A stretch of DNA of 6,222 bases, from positions 1-6,222 of the forward strand of contig JAAZCO010000116.1 of assembly GCA_012513235.1 (NCBI GenBank). Direction: 5' to 3'. Both the position numbers and the translations under genes were made by a program. How positions within the stretch are numbered: the first letter of the stretch is position 1; each line of letters begins with the position of its first letter. The notes beneath the pieces were generated by a model that saw only the letters and a program-made list of their open reading frames with translations, did no database searches and had not been told where the DNA came from. Positions 1 to 5,845 of the stretch are shown piece after piece. The DNA is from Gammaproteobacteria bacterium. GTDB lineage: Bacteria > Pseudomonadota > Gammaproteobacteria > Pseudomonadales > Pseudomonadaceae.

Positions 1-303
1 GTACGTAGCTTGTCTGGTTTGAAGAACCCTGAAGGTCTCGACCTTGAGGCAGGTCAACAATCCTACAACACTATGTGTGTAGCATGTCACGGCCCTGAAG
101 CCAAAGGTAACCCTTTACTTGGCGCACCTAACTTGTCAGACAGAACATGGTTATACGGCTCGAGCTTCGCTCAAGTTCAACAAACCATTCGTCATGGCCG
201 TAACGGCCAGATGCCTGCACAAGCAGACTTCTTAGGCAATGACAAAGTTCACTTATTAGCTGCTTATGTATACAGCCTATCAAATGAGTCGCAAGATCAG
301 TAA
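1..303 (+). CDS. ccoP: Cytochrome c oxidase cbb3-type subunit CcoP, C-terminal part (5' end outside window)
   Basis: This is the last 100 codons of the diheme c-type subunit of cbb3 oxidase, which passes electrons from periplasmic donors to the CcoN catalytic subunit. The frame is open from base 1, so the TTG at 10 is internal and not a start. What is visible is one complete class I cytochrome c domain. It has the heme-binding CVACH motif (residues 26-30 of the visible part, Cys26, Cys29 and axial His30), a GAPNL segment at about 41-45, the axial-ligand Met71 in GQMPAQ, and a C-terminal helix containing AAYVYSLS. This corresponds to the second heme domain of CcoP. The N-terminal membrane anchor and first heme site lie upstream of the window. 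Placement directly before ccoG, as in pseudomonads, supports ccoP over other cytochromes c. A genome with two cco copies would not be distinguished here. Confidence 0.93.
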   Translation, partial: VRSLSGLKNPEGLDLEAGQQSYNTMCVACHGPEAKGNPLLGAPNLSDRTWLYGSSFAQVQQTIRHGRNGQMPAQADFLGNDKVHLLAAYVYSLSNESQDQ

Positions 304-330
304 TTGATACCTGCGACATGCTGTCACTCT

Positions 331-348
331 CTGCTGGATCCTCAGCAG
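331..348 (+). other. Small inverted repeat after ccoP
   Basis: CTGCTG (331-336) and CAGCAG (343-348) can pair around a 6-base loop, 27 bases after the ccoP stop codon. The stem is short and no T-run follows, so it is not a convincing terminator alone. It could add to the stronger hairpin at 379-401 in protecting or ending the ccoP transcript. Confidence 0.3.
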
Positions 349-378
349 GCGTACCATACAAAGCAGTTCTAAGTTTAT

Positions 379-401
379 TCCGGCCAGTTTTACTGGCCGG
401 A
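379..401 (+). terminator. GC-rich hairpin between ccoP and ccoG, possible terminator or mRNA-stabilising stem
   Basis: CCGGCCAG (380-387) and CTGGCCGG (393-400) are perfect complements. T379 can pair with A401 and T388 with A392, which gives a 10-bp stem with a 3-base TTT loop. The sequence after the stem (ATATTTC) is only a poor T-tract, so complete rho-independent termination is doubtful. Position at the end of the structural oxidase operon fits partial termination or an RNA stem that protects the ccoNOQP message. No clear promoter is seen between it and ccoG, so some read-through may be needed to express ccoG. Confidence 0.5.
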
Positions 402-430
402 TATTTCAAAAACAGCACTGGTACAACCTG

Positions 431-1834
431 ATGACTGAAAAAATACCTGTAAAAAACATTACCCCAGCAAAGACCAGTACAGAACTGTACGCAAAACGTG
501 AAACAATTTATACACGTGCGTTCACTGGTATTTTCCGCAATATTCGTATTGTTTCGGGCCTCTTTCTTTTTGCCCTGTTTCTCGGTACTGCATGGTTGCA
601 GTGGGGCGATCGCCAAGCTGTTTGGTGGAACTTACCCGAGCGAAAATTCTATGTATTTGGTGCCACCTTCTGGCCTCAAGACTTTATGTTGCTATCGTGG
701 CTGCTGATTATTTGCGCCTTCGGTTTATTCTTTATCACCGTATTTGCTGGACGTGTTTGGTGTGGCTACACTTGCCCACAAAGCGTTTGGACATGGGTAT
801 TTATGTGGTGCGAAAAAGTCACTGAAGGTGACCGCAACGCTCGTATGAAACTCGACAAAGCTCCTATGTCAGTTAACAAATTCACACGTAAAGCTATCAA
901 GCATACAATGTGGATCAGCATAGGTTTTATGACCGGTTTTACTTTTGTCGGTTATTTCACACCTATCCGTGAACTACCTTTTGACCTTATTTCTGGCGCA
1001 GCAGATGGCTGGGCTTATTTCTGGGTTGGCTTCTTCACCTTGCTGACTTATCTCAATGCGGGCTGGCTGCGCGAACAAGTGTGTGTGCATATGTGCCCCT
1101 ACTCACGCTTTCAGAGCGTGATGTTTGATAAAGACACTTTAATTGTGTCTTACGATCCTGAGCGGGGTGAAAATCGTGGCCCTCGCAAAAAAGGTAGCGA
1201 TTACAAAGCACAAGGTTTAGGCGACTGTATTGACTGTAAGTTGTGTGTGCATGTCTGCCCTACCGGTATTGATATCCGTGACGGCTTACAAATTGCCTGT
1301 ATTGGCTGCGCAGCCTGTATTGATGCCTGTGACGACGTCATGCTTAAAGTTGGCTACCCTAAAGGTTTAGTCAGCTACACGACCGAGCACAACCTAGCAG
1401 GACAAAAAACCAAGCTGGTACGCCCACGCTTAATTGGTTACGCCTTAGCGTTGCTGGTGATGAGCAGCCTGTTTGGTTATACCGTTTTCAACCGTACTCT
1501 AGTTGAGTTTAACGTGATCAAAGACCGTACCCCCTATCGTGAAAACCAAGAGGGCCGTATTGAAAACGTGTACACCATTAAGATCATGAACAAAGACCAA
1601 AAAGATCACCTGTACGTCATTGAAGCCAGCGGTCTCAATGGTCTAACGCTTGAAGGCAAGAATCACGTTACTGCTGCAGCAGGTGAGATTTTATCTGTAC
1701 CTGTGTCTGTATCAGTTGACCCTGAAGATATCCCTTCAAGCACCAATCAGATTGAATTTAGAGTTCACTCTGAAGATGACAGCAGTATTCATAGAACAAC
1801 TGAAAGCCGTTTCCTCGGCCCAACCCTTCGTTAA
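431..1834 (+). CDS. ccoG: Cytochrome c oxidase accessory protein CcoG (membrane iron-sulfur protein, cupric reductase)
   Basis: CcoG (also called FixG or RdxA/RdxB) is an inner-membrane iron-sulfur protein reported to reduce Cu(II) for assembly of the CuB centre of cbb3 oxidase. The 467 residues are full length for the family. Visible features in order are: a soluble N-terminus; membrane segments at about 41-57 and 84-104; a CGYTCP motif (Cys111, Cys115); membrane segments at about 159-177 and 193-211; CVHMCP (Cys218, Cys222); two 4Fe-4S motifs (Cys266/269/272/276 and Cys290/293/296/300); a last membrane segment at about 334-352; and a C-terminal immunoglobulin-like domain (about 355-467), expected in the periplasm. 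The two extra CxxxCP motifs are the proposed copper sites. The ATG at 431 has no good Shine-Dalgarno, but the N-terminus from there (ELYAKRETIYTRAF) reads as in pseudomonad CcoG. The gene ends 14 bases before ccoH. Confidence 0.97.
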   Translation: MTEKIPVKNITPAKTSTELYAKRETIYTRAFTGIFRNIRIVSGLFLFALFLGTAWLQWGDRQAVWWNLPERKFYVFGATFWPQDFMLLSWLLIICAFGLFFITVFAGRVWCGYTCPQSVWTWVFMWCEKVTEGDRNARMKLDKAPMSVNKFTRKAIKHTMWISIGFMTGFTFVGYFTPIRELPFDLISGAADGWAYFWVGFFTLLTYLNAGWLREQVCVHMCPYSRFQSVMFDKDTLIVSYDPERGENRGPRKKGSDYKAQGLGDCIDCKLCVHVCPTGIDIRDGLQIACIGCAACIDACDDVMLKVGYPKGLVSYTTEHNLAGQKTKLVRPRLIGYALALLVMSSLFGYTVFNRTLVEFNVIKDRTPYRENQEGRIENVYTIKIMNKDQKDHLYVIEASGLNGLTLEGKNHVTAAAGEILSVPVSVSVDPEDIPSSTNQIEFRVHSEDDSSIHRTTESRFLGPTLR

Positions 1835-1848
1835 TTAAAGGATATTGT

Positions 1849-2349
1849 ATGCAGCCCGAAGACAATGTTTTACCCTGGTATAAAGAATTTTGGCCTTGGT
1901 TTATCATTGGCATGCTCAGTTTCTCTGTGGTGCTCGGGCTGTCTTTATTGACGATTGCCATCCGTAATGCCGACAGCTTAGTCGTGGATAACTACTATGA
2001 TGTCGGCAAAGGTATTAACACCTCGCTAGAGCGTGAACAACTCGCAGACCAACTCAACATTGGCGGCACACTGAGCCTAGATAATGATATTGGTCAAGCC
2101 GAACTGGTTGTTTCTGGCGATAGCCGCCCTCAACAAATTGTTCTCAACTTGATTTCCCCGACTCAACAAGCACGTGACCGCCGTATCGTATTGCAACCCG
2201 TCAGTAACGATCTATATCGTGGCTTGCTGCAAGAAGATATCGAAGGCCGACGTTTTGTCGAAATTCTAGGTGAAGAAGATGGCGCTCAATGGCGCTTATT
2301 TGAAGAACACACCTTAATCAGCGGACAAAGCATCAAACTCGGCGAGTGA
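1849..2349 (+). CDS. ccoH: cbb3 oxidase assembly protein CcoH (FixH family)
   Basis: CcoH is a single-span inner-membrane protein needed for stable assembly of cbb3 oxidase, and in some bacteria it stays associated with the complex. The 166-residue product begins with a short cytoplasmic tail (PWYKEFWPW, about 9-17), followed by one hydrophobic helix (about 18-38). Then comes the FixH signature region SLVVDNYYDVGKGIN and a periplasmic, mostly beta-type domain to the C-terminus. The start is well supported: AAAGGA at 1837-1842 lies 6 bases before the ATG. The 14-base gap after ccoG indicates co-transcription. Sequence conservation in this family is low outside the helix and the YY-x-GK region, so the call rests on those and on position between ccoG and ccoI. 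Confidence 0.92.
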   Translation: MQPEDNVLPWYKEFWPWFIIGMLSFSVVLGLSLLTIAIRNADSLVVDNYYDVGKGINTSLEREQLADQLNIGGTLSLDNDIGQAELVVSGDSRPQQIVLNLISPTQQARDRRIVLQPVSNDLYRGLLQEDIEGRRFVEILGEEDGAQWRLFEEHTLISGQSIKLGE

Positions 2350-2420
2350 TAGCTCACTATGACCTACCGTTTTGATCTGACACTGTAAGCTGTTTCACTT
2401 ATTGATAGCTGACTACTATG
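2348..2420 (+). repeat. Imperfect direct repeat spanning the ccoH-ccoI gap
   Basis: GATAGCTCACTATG (2348-2361) is repeated as GATAGCTGACTACTATG (2404-2420), differing by one substitution and a 3-base insertion. Each copy ends in an ATG. The second ATG is the start of ccoI. The first opens a 9-codon mini-ORF (2359-2388, MTYRFDLTL). The first copy also sits inside a small inverted repeat, AGTGA (2345-2349) with TCACT (2354-2358), that includes the ccoH stop codon. Neither ATG has a recognisable Shine-Dalgarno. This could be a remnant of a local duplication or chance similarity, and no function can be assigned from sequence. Confidence 0.4.
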
Positions 2421-4829
2421 GCTGCGCCTTTATCCTGTTATCACTGCGCCTTACCTGTTCTAACAGGTGATGCGTTTACCGCTGTTGTACTTAAAGAATC
2501 GCGCGTTTTTTGTTGCCCAGGCTGCCAGGCTGTAGCCGAGGCCATTATTGCGGGCGGTTTGGAAAGTTATTATTTGCACCGCAGTGAAGCATCAGCCAAC
2601 CCAGAAGCACTGCCAGGTGTTTTGCCTGATGAGTTACTGTTACTTGACCGTGAAGACATTCAAAAACCTTTTGTCAGCACCACTGGCACTGTCAGTGAGA
2701 CACAATTATTAATTGAAGGCATCACCTGTGCGGCCTGTGGCTGGCTGATTGAGAAGCATCTTAAACAGCTACCGGGCGTTATCGACACCTCGCTGAACCT
2801 CAGCAATCACCGCCTCTCGATTCGCTGGGATCTCGAGCAAGTTGCCTTATCTGAATTACTCAAAACCATACGCCATATCGGCTATGCCGCTCACCCCTGG
2901 CAACCTGATACTGTTAGCCAACAAATGCAAGCCGACAACCGCCGCGCCCTACGTAAACTCGGTGTAGCTGGGTTGTTGTGGATGCAGGTGATGATGGCCT
3001 CCATGGCCACTTGGCCTGAGTTTAATTTAGACCTTTCAGAAGCTATGGATCGCTTGCTGCGTTGGGTGAGCTTGATTTTAACCACGCCGATTGTATTTTA
3101 TTGCAGCACTGAGTTTTTCTACGGCGCTTGGCGTGATTTACGCACCCGCCACCTCACCATGGATGTTTCAGTCTCTCTGGCCATTGCCGGTGCCTATGCC
3201 GCTGGGATTTGGTCAACTCTAACGGGCCAAGGTGATCTGTATTTTGATGCTGCGGGCATGTTTGCTCTGTTTTTATTGTCAGGGCGCTACCTAGAACGGC
3301 GCGCACGCGAACGCACTTCAGCAGCCACCTCGCAACTGGTCAATCTACTGCCTGCGTCTTGTTTACGCCTGAATGCAGACGGCAGTAGCGAACGTATTTT
3401 GCTCAGTGAATTACAACAATGCGACCAGCTTTTAGTACCGCCGGGTAACTTAATTCCAGCCGACGGCCGCATCAGCACGGGCACATCCAGTATTGATGAA
3501 TCATTGCTGACTGGTGAGTACCTGCCTCTAGCCAAAAAACCTGGTGATCATGTTGTGGCCGGCACGCTCAATATCGAAGGCCCACTGACCATTGATGTAC
3601 TCGCCCTCGGTGAGCATACGCAGCTTTCGGCCATCGTACGTTTATTAGAACGCGCACAATCTCTTAAACCACGCTTAGCCGAACTCGCAGATAAGGTCGC
3701 GCAGTGGTTTTTAATTAGCGTGTTAATTACTGCCGCAGTCGTTGGTTTAATCTGGTTGCAAATTGACTCATCACGCGCCTTTTGGATTGTATTATCACTG
3801 TTGGTCGCCACCTGCCCTTGTGCATTATCACTGGCAGCGCCGACTGCACTGACCGCAGCCACTGGTTCCTTGCATAAGCTGGGTTTACTGATTACTAAAG
3901 GGCATGTGCTAGAAAGCTTTCAAAAAGTCGATACGGTTATTTTTGATAAAACCGGCACTCTGACTGAAGGCAAGCTGACACTCAAGCAGATTCAGCCGCT
4001 GGCTGAGCTGGGTGAGACCGCATGCCTTGAGCTCGCTGCAGCACTGGAAAGCCACTCTGAGCACCCGATTGCTCGCGCCTTTGGCCGCACCACTACAGCG
4101 GCACAGGATATTACTAGCGCGCCGGGCTTAGGCTTAGAAGGTCAGGTTAATGGCCGTCACTTGCGTATTGGTCGCCCAGATTATGTCAGCGAACTGGGCG
4201 GCTATCCTGCGCCAGCAATGCCCAGCCAAGAAGGTCAGTGGTTATTGCTTGGCGATACTGAGCAAGCACTCGCTTGGTTTGCTTTGGACGACAAACTTCG
4301 CGACGACGCCCCTGCGCTACTGGCAACCTGTCGCGCCCGTGGCTGGCAGGTTTTATTGTTATCAGGTGATAGCTCACCCATGGTGCAGCAGATTGCCCAG
4401 CAGTTACAGATTGATGACGCTCGCGGCGGTCTTACGCCTGACGATAAGTTGCAAGTACTTAAAGAGTTACACAGCCAAGGCCGTCATGTATTAATGCTCG
4501 GCGATGGTGTCAATGATGTTCCGGTGCTGGCTGCCGCTGATATCAGTATTGCTATGGGCAGCGCCACTGATTTAGCTAAGACCACCGCAGACGCTATTTT
4601 ACTGTCCAATAGCTTAGGCAGTTTAGTCAGCGCTTTAGCAGTCGCCAAGAAAACCCGCCGCGTGATTATTGAAAACCTCGGCTGGGCGACCCTGTACAAT
4701 GGCTTAGTCATCCCCTTTGCTGCGATCGGCTGGGTCACTCCTGGCTGGGCAGCCTTTGGGATGTCGATCAGCTCACTGTTGGTGGTGCTCAATGCGCTGC
4801 GCCTAACTCACTTAGCTGAGCCAGCTTAA
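2418..4829 (+). CDS. ccoI: Copper-translocating P1B-type ATPase CcoI (FixI/CopA2 type)
   Basis: CcoI is an inner-membrane ATPase that exports Cu(I) at low rate to the periplasmic side for metallation of cbb3 oxidase, distinct from the detoxifying CopA1. The 803 residues carry, in order: the FixI-type N-terminal cysteine region (CYHC at 7-10, CCPGC at 32-36); a heavy-metal-associated domain with GITCAAC (Cys104, Cys107); membrane helices from about 180 to 290; the actuator-domain TGE loop (365-367); the copper-site CPC (466-468) in its helix; the phosphorylation motif DKTGT (Asp510); the nucleotide-binding His-Pro (549-550); GDGVND (695-700); and two C-terminal helices with a conserved MxxSS (from Met782). 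All catalytic motifs are intact. There is no clear Shine-Dalgarno before the ATG at 2418. The start is chosen because it puts CYHC at the usual place near the N-terminus. It ends 22 bases before ccoS. Confidence 0.97.
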   Translation: MAAPLSCYHCALPVLTGDAFTAVVLKESRVFCCPGCQAVAEAIIAGGLESYYLHRSEASANPEALPGVLPDELLLLDREDIQKPFVSTTGTVSETQLLIEGITCAACGWLIEKHLKQLPGVIDTSLNLSNHRLSIRWDLEQVALSELLKTIRHIGYAAHPWQPDTVSQQMQADNRRALRKLGVAGLLWMQVMMASMATWPEFNLDLSEAMDRLLRWVSLILTTPIVFYCSTEFFYGAWRDLRTRHLTMDVSVSLAIAGAYAAGIWSTLTGQGDLYFDAAGMFALFLLSGRYLERRARERTSAATSQLVNLLPASCLRLNADGSSERILLSELQQCDQLLVPPGNLIPADGRISTGTSSIDESLLTGEYLPLAKKPGDHVVAGTLNIEGPLTIDVLALGEHTQLSAIVRLLERAQSLKPRLAELADKVAQWFLISVLITAAVVGLIWLQIDSSRAFWIVLSLLVATCPCALSLAAPTALTAATGSLHKLGLLITKGHVLESFQKVDTVIFDKTGTLTEGKLTLKQIQPLAELGETACLELAAALESHSEHPIARAFGRTTTAAQDITSAPGLGLEGQVNGRHLRIGRPDYVSELGGYPAPAMPSQEGQWLLLGDTEQALAWFALDDKLRDDAPALLATCRARGWQVLLLSGDSSPMVQQIAQQLQIDDARGGLTPDDKLQVLKELHSQGRHVLMLGDGVNDVPVLAAADISIAMGSATDLAKTTADAILLSNSLGSLVSALAVAKKTRRVIIENLGWATLYNGLVIPFAAIGWVTPGWAAFGMSISSLLVVLNALRLTHLAEPA

Positions 4830-4851
4830 TTCTATTTTAGCGAGGCATGTA

Positions 4852-5070
4852 ATGGCCGCTCTCTATGTCATGATTCCAGCCGCACTATTAATTGTAGCGT
4901 TGGCAATTCGTTTGTTCTTTTGGGCCGTGGATAACGGTCAATATGAAGACCTTGATGGTCCTGCACACAGCATTTTATTTGATGATGAAGATCCAATGCA
5001 TACTGCAGGAATGAAGCATAATCCTGCTGAATCTGCAGACACACCTGAGGACAAACAGCACAATGGCTGA
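4852..5070 (+). CDS. ccoS: cbb3-type cytochrome oxidase assembly protein CcoS
   Basis: CcoS is a small membrane protein required for cofactor insertion (heme and copper) into cbb3 oxidase. The 72-residue product has one N-terminal membrane helix (about 4-25, ending FFWAV) followed directly by the family hallmark GQYEDLDGPAHSILFDDED (29-47). A variable, acidic, hydrophilic tail of about 25 residues follows. The ATG at 4852 is preceded by GAGG at 4842-4845 with 6 bases between. Another ATG at 4847 is followed at once by a stop and is not a start. The gene lies 22 bases after ccoI and its last 8 bases overlap the next gene, so it belongs to the same transcript. Confidence 0.95.
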   Translation: MAALYVMIPAALLIVALAIRLFFWAVDNGQYEDLDGPAHSILFDDEDPMHTAGMKHNPAESADTPEDKQHNG

Positions 5071-5746
5071 CTTATTACCCCTGCTTGCCTCAGCTTTTAT
5101 TCTTGGCTTACTCGGTGCCGGTCACTGCTTAGGTATGTGCGGTGGCTTAATGGGAGCCTTAACTCTGAGTATTCCGCAGGAGCAACAACACAAACGCTTG
5201 CGTATGATTATTGCCTACAACTTAGGCCGCGTCAGTAGTTATGCCTTAGCTGGATTTTTATTTGGCTTACTCGGCTGGGCAGTGGAACAAACGCCAGCCG
5301 CTGCCGCTTTACGTGTGGTTGCAGGCTTGCTGTTGATTAGCCTTGGTCTGTATTTAGCCGGCTGGTGGCATGGTTTAACCCATGTAGAAAAAGTCGGCCG
5401 CCACCTATGGAAGTACATTCAACCTATTGCCAGCCGCCTGTTACCGGTAAAAAGCACTGGACATGCGCTTCTGCTGGGTACTTTATGGGGCTGGCTGCCC
5501 TGCGGCTTGGTGTATAGCACTTTATTTTGGACTGCCAGCCAAGGCGATGCCGCCACCAGTGCTTTATTAATGTTTACCTTTGGCTTAGGCACTTGGCCCG
5601 TGCTGCTCGCTTCTGGCTTAGCTGCCGAACAGGTCACAGCCTTTTTGCGCAAACAAAATGTGCGTTATGCCGCCGGCGCTATGGTAATTGTGTATGGCCT
5701 GTGGACATTACCCGGCCCTCACCAGCATTGGCTGATGGGTCACTAA
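5063..5746 (+). CDS. Polytopic membrane protein, DsbD_2 / TauE-SafE-like family, associated with cbb3 maturation genes
   Basis: This 227-residue inner-membrane protein has about six hydrophobic segments (roughly 5-20, 48-72, 82-101, 132-152, 164-185 and 199-216). It begins with the motif GAGHCLGMCGG (His21, Cys22, Cys26) and has a second cysteine in WGWLPCGLVYS (Pro146-Cys147), together with NLGR at 53-56. Proteins with this pattern are annotated as 'sulfite exporter TauE/SafE' or cytochrome-biogenesis transmembrane region 2 (DsbD_2). They are regularly found after ccoS in proteobacteria. The paired cysteines in membrane helices suggest thiol-electron transfer or metal handling, which is inference. 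Sulfite export is unlikely to be the role here. The C-terminus carries three His (220, 222, 227). The start overlaps the end of ccoS by 8 bases, with GAGGA at 5047-5051, indicating translational coupling. Confidence 0.85.
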   Translation: MADLLPLLASAFILGLLGAGHCLGMCGGLMGALTLSIPQEQQHKRLRMIIAYNLGRVSSYALAGFLFGLLGWAVEQTPAAAALRVVAGLLLISLGLYLAGWWHGLTHVEKVGRHLWKYIQPIASRLLPVKSTGHALLLGTLWGWLPCGLVYSTLFWTASQGDAATSALLMFTFGLGTWPVLLASGLAAEQVTAFLRKQNVRYAAGAMVIVYGLWTLPGPHQHWLMGH

Positions 5747-5770
5747 CAATCCTCTCAGCCCCTACTGCGC

Positions 5771-5784
5771 CTGATACAGATCAA
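5771..5784 (+). promoter_or_regulatory. Anr/FNR binding site upstream of the hemN-type gene
   Basis: CTGAT-ACAG-ATCAA matches the FNR/Anr consensus TTGAT-N4-ATCAA at 9 of 10 defined positions; only the first base differs. It lies in the 99-base gap before the hemN-type gene. Its centre (5777.5) is about 41.5 bases before a start point predicted from the -10 element at 5807-5812, the classic spacing for activation by this regulator. Anr control of hemN is known in P. aeruginosa, which agrees with this placement. Confidence 0.82.
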
Positions 5785-5806
5785 CAGGCCATAACCCAAC
5801 AGCACC

Positions 5807-5812
5807 TATACT
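5807..5812 (+). promoter_or_regulatory. Predicted -10 element of the Anr-dependent promoter
   Basis: TATACT differs from the sigma-70 consensus TATAAT at one position. It begins 22 bases after the end of the Anr box, which puts the predicted transcription start near 5819 and the box at about -41.5. No good -35 is seen, as expected when the regulator replaces that contact. The predicted start lies after the ATG at 5814, so that ATG cannot be used from this promoter. Confidence 0.65.
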
Positions 5813-5832
5813 TATGAAAAATATGAGTCAAC

Positions 5833-5837
5833 AGGGG
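5833..5837 (+). promoter_or_regulatory. Shine-Dalgarno that decides the hemN-type start
   Basis: AGGGG at 5833-5837 is 8 bases before the ATG at 5846 but only 2 bases before the in-frame ATG at 5840. Normal spacing therefore favours 5846. The N-terminus from 5846 also fits the usual HemN beginning, with a Trp and an acidic/hydrophobic helix shortly before the SYPTA motif. Confidence 0.55.
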
Positions 5838-5845
5838 CAATGGTT

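Noticed and set aside
10..12. TTG at 10 as a gene start
   Set aside because: The frame is open to base 1, and the sequence is the internal part of CcoP, whose real start is upstream of the window.
304..308. TTGAT half-sites at 304-308, 2372-2376 and 2402-2406 as possible Anr boxes for ccoG or ccoI
   Set aside because: None is followed after four bases by anything close to ATCAA, so they are half-sites expected by chance.
128..616. 162-codon minus-strand ORF across the ccoP end, the gap and the ccoG start
   Set aside because: It is antisense to two clearly conserved genes, the product has no recognisable domain, and it runs through the GC-rich hairpin. It is a chance open frame.
3510..3521. 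TGEY in CcoI in place of the TGES or TGEP seen in many P-type ATPases
   Set aside because: The catalytic TGE is intact, and the following residue varies between P1B families. As far as I recall Tyr also occurs here in pseudomonad CcoI, so it is not notable.
4365..4378. GGTGATAGCTCACC inside ccoI, resembling the inverted repeat at the ccoH end (2345-2358)
   Set aside because: It encodes the ordinary SGDSS segment of the ATPase phosphorylation domain. The similarity is explained by coding constraint and chance.
4150..4494. 114-codon + strand ORF inside ccoI
   Set aside because: It lies wholly within the ccoI ATP-binding region in another frame, with a cysteine-rich, low-meaning product typical of a frame shadow.
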